DNA of 64,000 nucleotides from Annona cherimola (GCA_030490835.1 CM059971.1:68900224-68964223), one strand, 5' to 3'; numbered from the stretch's first letter, positions 1-12,424 are shown. The notes: generated by a model not told the origin, from the sequence alone. Numbers and translations are program-made.

Positions 1-1140
1 ATCTTGATAGCCCATTAAGCTTGCTCCAAATATACTTCCTCACATAACCTAATGTTGATTTTCACTCATCCAGGTCCTCACCCCGATCAACAACTGAGTA
101 TCATATTAGGCATAAATCACATCCTTGATGGCAAATTGAGTAGTTTATAGTGCCTCTAAAAATTCTCTTAAATATACTTGTCCAGAATTTGACTGATGTC
201 GGCTTACCAAATTAAAAGCGTAATAGATGTCAGGAGAGTACACATTATAATGCATATCAAGCTCCCAATTGCATTGGTATAAGAAACATTTCTTATTTCT
301 CTTTTGTGTGCCGGAGTCTTAGGATACATTTCAAAGCTTAATGTCTTACCCTCTTGCAATGAGGTTGTTAATTGGGTCGCAATTCTACATGTTGAATCAT
401 TCAAGTACCTTGTTGATGTACATTTCTTAAGAAAGAGTAAGAAGTCTTTCTGAATGATCTTTTTGTATTTTTAATTTAAGTATGTAATCTACTTCATCAT
501 TATCCTTTATTTCAAAATTGGAGGACAATCATTCCTTAATGGAAATAAGAAATGCAAGATCTCTTCCTATAAGCAAAATGTCATCGACATAAAGAGATAA
601 GATTTCAAAATCAGTCTTCAATTGTTTTATGTAAACACGACGGTCTTCATTGATCGTTATAAACGTGTAGGATATTATGGCTTGATGGAATCTTAGGTGC
701 CACTATCCGGATGATTGTTCGAGGCCATAAATTGATCATTGGAGTTTGCAAATTTTGTACTCCTGACCTTCCTTTATGAAAACTATAGGATATTCTATAT
801 AAATTTTCTTATCTAGTTACCCATTAAAAAAAGTCATTTTAATGTCTATTTGGTGTAGTTTCAAATCTAAATTCATGATAGTCACAATAATAAGGCAAAT
901 GAAAGTAGAACTTACAATTGGAGAGAAGGTTCCCTCGTAATCGATACCCTCCAATTAAATATAACACTTGGCCACTAAGCAAGTTTTGTATCTCTTGATT
1001 GATCCATCAACTACGCATTTAATTTTGACAACCTATTTGTTCTCATTCACTTTACATCCAAATGAAAGATTAACCAAGTCCTAGCCTTGATTAGTCCTCA
1101 TATATTTTAACTCTTCTTCCGTTTGAGGAAGTAAAAATTA
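1..1140 (-). pseudogene. Decayed Ty1/copia reverse transcriptase remnant
   Basis: Read on the minus strand this stretch holds broken pieces of a copia polyprotein. Around 1060-780 lie the segments that precede and start the reverse transcriptase, including a block ending in FFNG. Near 570-590 is a YVDD-type catalytic motif. Near 204-404 is an open piece containing YTNAIGSL, typical of the region between reverse transcriptase and RNase H. Many stops and frame changes interrupt it, so no protein can be made. The NAIGSL style resembles Tork-like copia elements rather than the Sirevirus type seen at 25.9-34.5 kb. The left end runs off the window. Assignment to Ty1/copia is firm; lineage is inferred by eye. 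Confidence 0.75.
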
Positions 1141-1199
1141 ATTGAGTTATAGAATGATAAAGTTTAGATGATACTTCTTTATTTTGTGAACAACTGATG

Positions 1200-2250
1200 T
1201 CTACCATTTCTGTTGCTTTGAATCAATTGTGAGAGTTCTCTTCTACTTATGTACATTTTTCTGCCTCTTTGCTTTGAAAATTTCTTTAAGTTGCCTCTAT
1301 CTCTCTTTTTTGCCTGTCTTTAAGCTTGTTCTCATCAGGTGTAGGCTACTATACTTGCATGTGTCCTACTCCACCACAATTATAGCATTTAAGAGCGTCC
1401 TTTTTCTTTTTTCTTTTGTTCCTTTCCTTATAGGCTTTAGAGGAACCTACGGTCTTTCCTTTTCTTGCAAATTTTCTAAAATTTTTTATGAGGAAAACAA
1501 TTTCTTTATTTCATTTGGTGATGTTGAGGAAGACTCATTTGTGCTTTAATGTAAGAGTCTTTTCCCCCAACTATGTCCTTCATTCTTTTTCTGGATCAAC
1601 TCATGTGATATTAAAGAGCTAATGAGATCTTCCAACTTCAGGGTGTTGAGATCTTTGGCTTCCTCAATGGTTGTAGTCTTTGGTATCCAAGACTCGAGTA
1701 GAGCTTTTAGGATCTTCATGACCTGTTTAGGTTTATAAATGGCCTTTCCTAGGCCTTTAAATGCATTATTAATTTTTCAAAAAATTAGCAAACATTTCGA
1801 AAATACTTTATTTCAAGCATATTGAAACTGTTTAGCTCTCCCATGAGAATATTCCTTCTCATTCCTTGGACCTGATAGGTGCCCTCATTTTTAGAAGTTA
1901 AGGTGTCCTATATTTCCTTAGCAGTTTGACGTGAAGACACTTGATCATATTATATTACTATAAAAGCTTAGCATAATGAATCATGGCTTTAACATTACCC
2001 TTGATTATTTTTCCTCCTCTTCAATCCACTCGAATGCTTTTTTATGTTTAGGTAGAGTGAGCTGTATTGGATGACAATCCAAGAATTCATGATTGTGGCC
2101 ATGAGCAACCATTTCATTCTCAACTTCCAATAATTAAATTTATTTTCATAAAATAGGAGGGTCTTGTGAAAGATTGACCCTCAAAAAAGGCATTGATGGA
2201 AGTTGATAGAGTTATGATATTATGTAGATCTCTTTGGTAAATATTTTGAA
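1200..2250 (-). pseudogene. Decayed Sirevirus-type gag remnant
   Basis: The minus strand resembles the N-terminal half of the gag gene found at 31.7-32.8 kb. At about 1345-1390 it encodes a zinc knuckle of the CX2CX4HX4C form (CYNCGGVGHM). Block order matches the younger copy: the nucleic-acid-binding knuckle lies farther from the LTR and the capsid-like part nearer. It is interrupted by stops and frame changes. It abuts reverse transcriptase sequence after only about 100-200 bp, where the intact element has several kilobases of protease and integrase between the two. The LTR and primer site on its right belong to the same element. Confidence 0.7.
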
Positions 2251-2254
2251 GTCT

Positions 2255-2266
2255 GCTCTAATACCA
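2255..2266 (-). other. Primer binding site of the old copia element
   Basis: On the minus strand this reads TGGTATTAGAGC, one base different from the site complementary to the 3' end of plant initiator tRNA-Met. It lies two bases from the LTR edge, as in the younger element at 32792-32803. Confidence 0.7.
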
Positions 2267-2268
2267 CT

Positions 2269-3750
2269 TGCTGATACCGAGTTATTGGTTTAACCTAAGA
2301 GAAGGGGTGAATTGAGTTAACAAAAATTCCTTGGTAATTAAAAACTTAATCCTTAATTGATTTAATTCACTTGAACAAAATGCAAAGAGCTAGCGGGAAA
2401 GCGAGAAACAAGATAAACACACAGACAAAAAAAAGAATATAGTGGTTTGGGCAACTTTCCGACTCCACTTTTCCAAGTGCACTCCTTTATGCCTTAGGTT
2501 CCACTATCACAACAGTAATATAACTAAAGAATTAACTCTTTGATAGATTATAGCTCTAAAAGGCCTTTACGACAAATCACAAGTAGTCGGTAGGTTTCAC
2601 TCAAACCAAAAACTACTTGTTCCCTACTTTGGTCTTGGTTTCCAACACCAAGTCAAGTACCTTAATATAACAAGGAATGAATAAATCAAAATAATCTACA
2701 CTTTATAAAATTGTGTAGAGAAATTGAAGCAAAGTAGCAAGCTCTCAAGATTTGAAGAAGATGAGATATGCAACACTTACAGTATACTTTTTGAGATTTT
2801 CTTGAAAAATCATTTAATGCACTCTCTAAAGCGCGCATAACTCTACTTGATGTGCTTTATATAGTTTTGAGAAAATTTTGAATGTTGAGAGATAGATAAC
2901 GCGCATTAAATGTGCTAACGTTTAAAAAATTTATGATCGCTATGACTCAATTTCCATCTGGAGTTGACTTAAACTGCGACTTCATCTAAGTCACCTACTA
3001 AATTCGACTTAACTTACAACTTCAATCTTCTCCAAAGAGTTTTTCTTCAACTTTTACTCTTCAAGATTCACTCTAAGTTGACTTAGGCTTTGGACTTCAC
3101 TAAATTTGCATGTAAAGTCGATTTAGGCTTCAATTTTACTATACTTGGAGATTCTAAAGACTTTAAAACTTCCTTCTTTTATCTTTTTTCCTTCAATTTT
3201 AGTATCTGGATCAACTTCATGAGAGATTTGACCCAAGTGGCATACGAGGTCAACTTAGGATTGTGACTTCACTTCTAGTATTTAGAAAAATTTTCATCTC
3301 CTCTTTGTTCTTCAAGTCTGAGGGTCTGGGTTGACTTTAGATCTAACTTCACCCAAGTCTCATGGTGAAGTCAACTGGGGTTGTGATTTCATTCTTCAAA
3401 CTTTAGTTAGAGAAAATTTCAACTGCTTGATGCACTCCAAGTTGCATGTAGAGTCAACTTTAATCTGCGACTCCACCAAAGTCGTATATTTAGTTGACTA
3501 GGGATACAAATTCAATTGTGAAAACCCCCCGCTCAACTCTTTATCTTTCCAAAGTTGTTTCTGGAGCAGACTTGGGTATCGACTTCACCCAATCATTACT
3601 GAAGTCGATTTAGTTTTGCAACTTGAACAATTGTCGCTTGGAATTTAAAATTCTAACCTTAATCACAATATTAAACTTGTTAGTAGCCTCGATATTCTCA
3701 AAATTGATCATTAATCATCAAAACTTAGGTATAACTTGATTTGCATTTGA
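2269..3750 (-). repeat. Old, deaminated Sirevirus-type LTR
   Basis: The stretch aligns by eye along its length with the LTRs at 25927-27526 and 32806-34531. Shared parts are the opening block ending in GGGGTGAATTG, the R/U5-like block with CACTCCTT, and the closing block with TTAATCATCAAAAC near 3710. CG-containing motifs of the young LTRs appear here mostly as TG or CA (for example AGTTGACTT for AGTCGACTT), the pattern expected from long-term cytosine methylation and deamination. The right border is approximate because the terminal bases are not preserved. Minus orientation is shown by the primer site on its left. Confidence 0.8.
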
Positions 3751-5420
3751 GTAATTAAGTTCATAATTTAATCTGGGACCAATTTATAAATCTCCAGATA
3801 CTCTCTCATTTTTCGATGTGGGATTTGATTATGGGTCATTATAAGCCCGTCAGCTTCCTCCTTTGGTCGTTCCTAGAAAATAACTTAACTTTTGGCCTTT
3901 ACCTAGGCCCCAACTTTCACTAGATCAATTATTTGATTCTCCAAATAACATCTACTAGAGAGGGTCCGCTCTAGTATCGATGTTGGGAATTTAATTTATG
4001 ATCATACAAATTAAATCAATCAAAAGGTGGCCAACTTCTTAAGAGATCACATTGTAAGATAGGGCTACAGAAGTGGATTGGTATTGCACCTTAGGATTTG
4101 CATCGTCTAGATTTCTAATTATAAAAGAAGGATTCAAGATCCTCTTTAAACAAATTAGAAACCAACCTCAATCTCACCACCTAAGTGCATACAGTTTAGG
4201 AAATAAGAGCTTAAGGTTTTTATATTCTTAAAAGAGGATCCTGAATCCCTCTTTTACAATGAGAGGAGTAATGAGTCCTAGAGATATCCACTATGTTGGA
4301 TTCCTATCCACTTGCTATCTAAGAGAATAACACCCATTAAGATAAATATTCCCTTTGAAGTGGGAGCTTATCCTTCCGATTAGATAACTCTCATCTAAGA
4401 AAACCCACATGAATGTAATTTCTAGTATATACATTTACGTTATTCATGTATTTTAAATAAATTTGTGCATGTTCTTTTAGGTTTTATATCTTTTTTATGA
4501 AAGAGATGAAATTTGCAAAAAAAATTTGAAGTTGAAGTTTTCAACTTCTACTTTTTAAAAAATAGATAGATTGCATTATTGCTATCTTAGAAAGAGATAA
4601 AACTAGAAATAAAAAAAATAACATTTTCATGTAACTTCATCTCTTTTGTAAATAGAAAGTTTTAAACTTTCCTATGTTAATAAAAGATATAGTTAGTTAT
4701 CAAAAGTCAATATTTTGCATTTGAAATTTCATCTTTTATGTCCAGAAAAGATTCAACTTGTTTAAAAAGAGTCAAAGTTTGAACACCAATCTCCTCTAAA
4801 AGAATCAATAGGAAAAAGTTGATCTTCAGCAAGATCCAAATTTTCATGAAAGTTGAGGATCTTCCTAAAACTCTTTGAGGATTTTTTTCTCATAGAGGTT
4901 GGACTTCAAATCGTTATAAGTAGGATGAAATCCTAAGCTAAAATGAAAAGTTGAAAGTGAGTGAGCTCAAATCTAATAAGGTGTTAAACTTTTGTTTATG
5001 TGCTAAATGTTTATTTTGCAAGAACTAAACTATTGGAGAAAGTCATGTGCTATTGAATCTTTGGAGAGAGCTTCTTTGTATTTATTGGTTGTAAGATTTT
5101 ATTATTATTATTTTCATATTAAAATTTTATTATTTTGTTATTATTCATAAACTTTGGTGTGGAGGATTCCAAAATGCAGGCATGTGATTGTCGTTTATTA
5201 GCTTGGAAAGTCGCCTTGGAAGTTTAGAAAATAATAATAATTGTACCCACTATAAGTATGTTGAAAATTTGACTAGTAGAACCTAAACTGTTTTGCATGA
5301 AAAGTGGAATAGGATAAGGGATTCGAAACCTCTACAATATTGCGTTGTCTTTTGTGTAATTTTTTTTCTTACTTTGTGTGGTCTATCTTATCTCTGTGCT
5401 TAAGTTTATTTTACGATAAT
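3751..5420. other. AT-rich intergenic stretch with no recognisable gene
   Basis: No reading frame of note. The part 3790-4450 has the look of old LTR or TRIM sequence (a GATGTGGGATTTGATTATGG block and a TGTTGGGAATT block near 3982), but no paired ends or target duplication were found. An inverted repeat is listed separately. Confidence 0.4.
4123..4255. repeat. Short inverted repeat
   Basis: Arms of about 25 bp at 4123-4147 and 4231-4255 both carry AGAGGATC or its complement plus GGATTCA and can pair with few mismatches across an 83-bp loop. It could be the core of a small foldback element or chance. Confidence 0.45.
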
Positions 5421-5429
5421 AGTGGGGAA

Positions 5430-5880
5430 TAGTGGTACTTCTATGAAACTGGATTTCATAGAAGTGATTTCATGAAACCTCCTCCATTTTTGAGATATTA
5501 ATAATTAATGCAAAATTTAATTAATTTATTGAATTTCACATCATTTGTTTAGTTAAAAAACCAAATTTCAATCCAATTCAATATTGCATAAGCCACATTT
5601 ACTAAAAAAATAAGTACATTCATATGTAAATTAGGAAAAATATTTAGATCCATTCACATATGTATTAGAATGCTGCAATACTTTATAGAATCATTCATCT
5701 AATATTAGTGATGTTTTAGATGATTTAGATATTGAAAATACTATTTAAAAATTGATATCCAACAATAAATCATTTTATTACGTTAATTTTACACACTTTG
5801 TAGATGGAATTCATATACAAAAATACTAGACAAATGAAAAGGTTTCCATAGAAGCATCTCTGATTCTTAGTAATTTTCTT
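5430..5880. mobile_element. Probable Mutator-like MITE
   Basis: The left end (5431-5460) reads ACTTCTATGAAACTGG. The right end (5858-5880), reverse-complemented, reads GATGCTTCTATGGAAACC. Both resemble the terminal repeats of the Mutator-like element at 42401-51506 (AATGCTTCAATGGAACC). The interior is AT-rich and non-coding. No clear 9-bp duplication was found, so limits are approximate. Confidence 0.4.
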
Positions 5881-6115
5881 ATAAGGAATCTTCAATAATT
5901 ATAAAAATATTTAATTTTAAAATAAGAAAAATACAAGGAGTGCATAGATGTGTAAATGCAATTCGGATACAATAGAAAATTACACAAAAGAAGTCACGAC
6001 AATCAAATCATGATGCATATCCTAACATTTCAATTTTGAAAATCTTTCTCAACAATTTTGTTAGCAAGAAAGATTGAGCAAAACACAATTTCCATGCCAT
6101 CTCATGTAAATTCAA

Positions 6116-6387
6116 GGGGACATTTGGTAATGAACATATATAGGATGGCATGAGATTTCATAGTAAATGTCCTTTCTTCACATTTTGTCAACCAATCATT
6201 TAATAACAACACAAGCTTATTTTTCCACTTTTACCCTTACATTTCAATTATTTTTCCTTAAACAATCCTAATTATTCCAATTTTACTCCTATCATTTTCT
6301 ATTAATTAAAAATTTTTCAAAATATTTCATTTTCCACTCCTACTTCATCTCATGATCCCACTAAAATATCAGTTACCAAATGTCCCC
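6116..6387. mobile_element. MITE with 15-bp terminal inverted repeats
   Basis: The element starts GGGGACATTTGGTAA and ends with the exact complement TTACCAAATGTCCCC. The interior of about 240 bp is AT-rich and non-coding. I could not identify a convincing target duplication, so the superfamily is open. Confidence 0.65.
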
Positions 6388-6639
6388 TAACTTCACGCCA
6401 ATCCATCTCTCTCTTTCACCATCTTTTACTTTAAATGAAGTGATCTTACTAAGCCACGCATGCTCCAATATGGCTTTTTCAAGGTGGAAGTGGATGTCAA
6501 CTAGCAATAGAAATCAAAGCAATCCAAATACCTTTTTCACATTTGTAAGGGTGTGAATTTCGCAAGGAGTTAACAAAGGTAAAATAGTGATTTCAAATCA
6601 ATTTGATAGAGGTGAGAGTTGAAGAGTTACCTCATTACC

Positions 6640-7290
6640 CCTATCATATCATATCATTTTTTCTATTTTAAAATTTTTTATTCCAAAAACTTTTCAATGC
6701 GTATCTGAGAATGGATAAAACTTTTGAGAAAAGTTTTATTGCAAAAGTTTTTTGAAAGGAAGAAAATGATGTGATTTGATAGGGATAATGAAGAAAAGTA
6801 ATGAAAATAAAATTAAAATACATAGGTTAGTTATATATGTAGTTATATAAATAATTAAAAAATAGATTAGTTGTATATGAAAAAGTGAAATTTTTTAAAG
6901 AATTGGATAATTGTTAGAGAGTAAAAAATTTCAGGTAAACAATTTCTTGCCATTTCGAAACACACTTTAAAAGTTTTAACACTTTCCAAACATACCCTAA
7001 AATATTTCAATTTAATAAGTATTCTACTTTTCAATTATTTTATCATATTTTTCTATACAACTACCCTACTTTTCTATCTTTTTTATAATTTTTCATACAA
7101 CTATTCTATTTTTCAATCATTACTCCTATAATGTCATGTCATTTATCTCATTTCAAAAAATTTTATACTAAAAACATTTCTTTTAAAAGTTTTATCAAAT
7201 ACCATGCATCTTGAAAGTGACAAAACTTTTAGGAAAAATATTTTATGTAAAAAATTTTGAAATGAGAGAAAATGATTATTCAGTTTTGAA
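6640..7290. mobile_element. Cluster of TGTGTTTGG-family MITE copies
   Basis: Several degraded pieces of one MITE family lie together in both orientations. Diagnostic blocks are GGATAAAACTTTT, GATAGGGATAATGA with its complement, and ACTAAAAAC followed by AAAGTTTTATCA. The same blocks occur in better-preserved copies at 14808-15085, 25389-25685, 38020-38285, 52095-52330 and 54210-54446. The copies appear nested or fused, so individual limits are not given. Confidence 0.55.
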
Positions 7291-8734
7291 TTCTTGAACC
7301 TAATCGATTGTCCCATTCAAAACCCTTATGATTCTATAGATAAGTCAAGTGATTCCGTGGAAGAAATTTGGATACTAGAATTTGGAGAGATGTATGTGAT
7401 GTGATCTAATTTGTATTTTTCCATGTTACTACTACCTTAATAATTGAATGCACATGTTGAGACAATAGAGATAAAAAGTAGATGGTCGCATAAGCGAATT
7501 AGGAGTTTTTGTTGTCAGATTTTTGAACTCCTAATATTTAATTTTTCAAGCAGGAAGGGCGGCAGTGTATATAGTATTAGTTGAGTGAGACAAAATTTTC
7601 AATCGGTATCTTCATAATAAGTACAATGCTTACAAGTTTTTGGCTGACAATCTCGAGCATTTTTATTCATACTGGAGTGTATTCACTTTTTACTCAAAGC
7701 TTTTGAAAACCCTGATTTAGTGATACTTTCTGTTTGAGAGGAAATAAAAATTCAAGTGTGAAGGAATTTGTGTTATTTTTATATATTATATTTGAATAAT
7801 TTTTGGATGAAAATTTAGATGAATAGAATGTTTTGAGTCGAATATTGATTAATTTAGCGTAACTATATGCAAGCACTCACGATTGATACTAGTTGTGCGA
7901 AATATGAGAATTTCATGAAAAATTAGTGATAAAGACGATAATCCGAGACGTAAAGATGAAAAAAGGAATTTGAGAATGAAATCAAGATGCAATTTTGAAG
8001 TAAAACAAACTGAAAAATGATTTAAAACATGTCGAAAATGTTACGACACAGTTTGGAGAGTGTCGAGGCAAAAGACTTAAAAATTTTCAGAGAAAAACTA
8101 ATAATACAAAAATGCGCGGGTCTAGTCCCACACGGTTTAAACCGTATGGGGCTCTAGTGCTGCACATTATCTGCATTGGACTCAGTTTGCACAAATTCTG
8201 AGAGACATCTGTATAAACATTGGCTAAGCTCGACATAAGGCATCTTGGAACGTATTTTTAGCTAGAGTTAAGGTCCGGAGGTGAAAGAAACTCAATAGGA
8301 TGAAGAGAGAAGCAAGGTGATACATTGCTTAGAGCTATCAAGACATCATTAAAGCTTTCAAATCAATAAACTTTCTCTTTTTTCTTTCTTTTTGATTTAA
8401 TTATCTTATTTTTTATAGACTTTGAATATAATATTGTTTAATATTTAATTTTTATTGTAAATATGTTAGACTAATCTCGTAATCTATAGTTTAGAATATA
8501 ACATGTGAACTATATGAAGGATATTATGTTTTAATTTGATATCTTATATACTTGATACTTGCTTTATGTATGGACCCACACTATGATATAATTTCATGTA
8601 TTATGTTATGGGATCAGGAGGTGAAAATCTAACATATAATCGAGATATTAAATTTGAAAATATAAATCATGAAAATAGGCGTGATGACCTTGAAGAATTT
8701 CACGAACTACTATACATCAAAATAGAAAGCCATG
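7291..8734. other. Intergenic stretch, possible old LTR sequence
   Basis: No gene is visible. The part 7880-8380 is less AT-rich than its surroundings and ends in a leader-like block, which may be an old LTR, but no partner copy or flanking duplication is present in the window. A short palindrome lies near 8136-8149 (ACGGTTTAAACCGT). Confidence 0.35.
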
Positions 8735-9471
8735 TGGAGGTGCAACTTGGACGGGACTAAGCCCAAACCCGAATTTCAACATAACTTAATTTTTTTTTTT
8801 ACAATCCAAGCTCGAAAAATTCAAACTCAAGAAACCCGATTTGTGAATATGATTGGGTTAATGTTCAAGTAAACCCAAACCTAAAAAACTCGAGCCCAAT
8901 TTTTCATTTTATATTTATTATAAATTATATTATATATATAATATCTAAAAAAATTTCTTTTATTTTGTGTTATATGTTATTTATATTTAAATTTGAACAC
9001 ATGTTTGATATATTGTAATTATATTATAAATATTTTTTTAAATTTTTCATTATATTTATCTTTTATTTCTATCATTTACTTTTATATCTATTAATTTTCT
9101 TTCTTTATCTTATTTTCGATGTTATTTTCTACTAGAAATATTCTTTATATTACTATATGTTTTAAAAATCTGTAGTTTTACTATATATTATTATGTTTAC
9201 GTACATGATTTGTTATTATTATATATTTATATAAAATTCTAAACTTATCACACTTAAATAAAATGTAAATTTCTTCTCATAAAAATAAATTTTAAATTCA
9301 TCAACCTAAATTTCGGTTCGAAACTTAAGTTGAACATGATTTTCAAAAATAAGATTTAGACTTTACAAATAGAGTTAGGGTTAAGGCTAACGTTAAAGTA
9401 ATATTTTATAAATAAAATTAAAATTATGATTGAGATGAACCCAAATTTAAAGAGCCAAAGTTGCACTCCCA
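8735..9471. mobile_element. hAT-like non-autonomous element
   Basis: The left end reads TGGAGGTGCAACTTGG; the right end, reverse-complemented, reads TGGGAGTGCAACTTTGG. Flanks AAGCCATG and TAGCCATA agree at six of eight positions, consistent with a decayed 8-bp hAT duplication. The interior is AT-rich, with repeated AACCC-type motifs near both ends and no coding potential. A related element lies at about 51803-52515. Confidence 0.55.
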
Positions 9472-9577
9472 TAGCCATATTGTGCATTGCTGTTATGGTC
9501 ACTTTGGTTACTTGGGACAATACTTAAGGAAAAAAGAAGAAGAAGAAAAGAAGAAATGAACATTTTTAAACGCACCT

Positions 9578-9856
9578 AGGTGCAATTAGCATTTGGATGT
9601 GTTTAACTCTTTTTTATTTTTTAAATTTTTTTTATAAAATTATTAATTAAGTGTGTTTAATATGTATATCAAGTTTTATTAATTTCGAAAAAATTTAAAT
9701 ATTTTTTGGATTTTTTAGAATCAATGAAATTTTTGTAATTCAATAAAAATATCTATAAATCTCCAAAAATGATAAAATTTGATGCGCATATTAAATATAC
9801 TTAGATTAATAATCATATAAATTTTTTTTAAAAACTAAAAAATAAACTTTTGCACC
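9578..9856. mobile_element. Foldback MITE just upstream of the small three-exon gene
   Basis: Inverted arms of roughly 90 bp pair around an AT-rich centre: the left arm begins AGGTGCAA and the right arm ends TTGCACC, and the arms share TTTAATATG and AAATTTTTTTTA blocks. Its right end is about 140 bp from the proposed start codon at 9998, so it sits in the promoter or leader of that gene. Confidence 0.55.
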
Positions 9857-9997
9857 GATCACACCAGAGCTAAGTCCATCACGGTGCACGAGATCACAGC
9901 TCAACCACAAAAAAAACCGGTTTTCTCAGATGAAATAGAAAAGAAGGCATCTTTCCTTCGATAATCTTCCACTCAGTTGCGTTGGGGCTGGGCTGGC

Positions 9998-12424
9998 ATG
10001 GAGAGCGGCTGCGATCCCTCCTCTTCCAGCGTCACGGCTGCCGATTTTACCCACTATCATCACCACCGTCCATTTGCTTGTCCTCTTCTAAATTCAACAA
10101 TCCTCGCGCCCTCACCTTGCTTACTCCACCAGAACCACCGCCACCGCCACCACCACCACCACCATCATCACCACCACTTTACTCCTCCTTTCCTGTGCCC
10201 CTTCCACTCCCCTTTGCACCACTGCTTAAGCCCTCCTCCGCCTTTTCCTCCCCATTCAACCTCACAACCCATCGAACCCGCCGCTTCACAGCCCTGGTAA
10301 ATCTGGCTCTCTTCCCTTCTTCTTCCTCCTCCTCCTCCTCTTGTTTGTTTGTTTTTTCTTTTCTTTTTCTTTTTTTGGTTAGCTCGCCTGACTACTCAAA
10401 CATCTTTCTGGCTTGGTGATTGGCTAATGGTGTGAAACTGTTATGAACTATGGCCGTTGCAATTGATAGGAAGTTGGTTTTCATTGCGTAATGAATTTGT
10501 TTTGTTTTGTCTTCTAAGACGAAGTGGGGTGCCGGTTTACCCCATTGATGGGATTTTTGCGCCTTTGGGTGCCAACCAAGGGATGAATGTGTGTTAGCCT
10601 CGTTTGGAGTGGATTCACTTGGACGACAGCAACGTTGGGTGCCTCCCAAGTTTGCATTGTTATGCCTAATTGCAGCCAATTTGCATATGTTTGGAATCTC
10701 TTTTAAATTGGATTTTGGTTGTAGCCTAACTGTTTACAGCAAAGGAGAACTTGATTTCAATGGTTAGTTAGTCCAACGACATTTTGTATACTATACTGTA
10801 AAAAATTGTCTAATAATTCTGTGATTGCACTTGGATTAAATGTCAAATTTATTTTGATGATTCTCGAGTGCTATGCTGCATGAGGTTTTGTGTTTGGATC
10901 CAGCTTTGGATTTTATTTGAATGATTGTGCTGATGGCACAGTCCTGCGCTCATTTTCCCAGTTCGATATTGTGTTTAGATGTGCTATTGATTTTAATCGT
11001 GTTCATTGGTGATTTTAAATCTAATTATTTGGACTTGTTTGTATCAAGTATAGAATTTGTTTTCAGTAATTAGACTCATAGAGCTAAAAAAATGGGCTCA
11101 ATTCTGTGGATTTGATTGTGTTCAGATGCACTGCATGAATGTTTCTGAAATTCATGTCATCAGTGACACAATGAAGCATGTGGGATGAGTAGTTTGGATC
11201 GATGGAAAGCTGGAACTCAGTGTTGATTCAAAGAAAAGGAACACATTACACTATTACTTTTATGTTTAATCACAAGTTTGAGCTTCATGGTGGTATCTGA
11301 AATGATCACAGATGTGTGGCATAGATGTTGTTTGCTATTCAGTCCAGTTATACAATAAATTCATGATGGTCTCTAATATTTTGGGAACAGGTTGGTGGAG
11401 GATCAGACTGTGGCCCTCCATGGTGAAGCGGAAGGAGAAGAGCAAGAAGAAGAGGAACCCGTTTTTGTAATGACAGATGAATGGATGGAATTCTTTGCTA
11501 AGTCGGAAGCGAAAAGAAGATTAAGTATTATCTTGATCTATCTTTGTCTCTTCTCTAGATACAGTATCATTGTCCTTTGGAGTACTTCCCGTGCTTATTA
11601 CTGCCAACTGCATTAAAAACTTGAGCGATGAACAAAAATGATCAGGTGCATAAATGATTCGAGCTAGCTACTTGGGCAGTAGTCTCTAGAGTACCTGTGC
11701 TTGGGATTTGTTCTTATGATCTTAGCTGAGCCTTAAAGGCTCATTTGATAAACGAGCTTGCTTGAACTTTCTTGCATTGTTGAGGTAGCTTAACTTAGCT
11801 TGTTTGTGTCTCAATATCACACCTCACCTCCGTACAACTTAAACAAGTGAAACTGGTGTAGCATGACCAGGCTTTACTTGAGAAGCTGATTCTAGTCTTA
11901 TGAGCTAAGCTTTGTTTAAGTTTTTAAGCTTAAGCTTGATAAAACAGGATAGGATTATCCCTAAACTAAAACGAAGAATATTAAAAAAACTAAAAGGGAA
12001 AAAAGATATATATATATATATATATATATATGGATTCTGTTCCGGTGCAGCGTCACTGCACCGGAACAGCGGTGCAGTGGGCTCAAAATGGGCCCCACAT
12101 GATCATGAAATCATGATCTACTCCACTCATTGTATTTATAATAATGTATTCTATTACCATACAAATTTTCATCCCAATCAGATACTTTAAAGTTGTTATT
12201 TACATCAAACTATTTTATTACGTTGGATTTGTACCATTTTCAGATCCAACGTAATAAAATAGTTTGATGTAAATAACAACTTTAAAGTATCTGATTGGGA
12301 TGAAAATTGGTGTGTTAATAGAATACATTATTCTAAATATAATGGGTGGAGTAGATCATGATTTCATGATCATGTGGGGCCCACTGTACCGCTGTTCCGG
12401 TGCAGCGTCACTGCACCGGAACAG

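Noticed and set aside
1229..1549. Hydrophobic plus-strand frame
   Set aside because: Antisense of the decayed gag, where A-rich Lys/Glu codons read as Phe/Leu/Ser.
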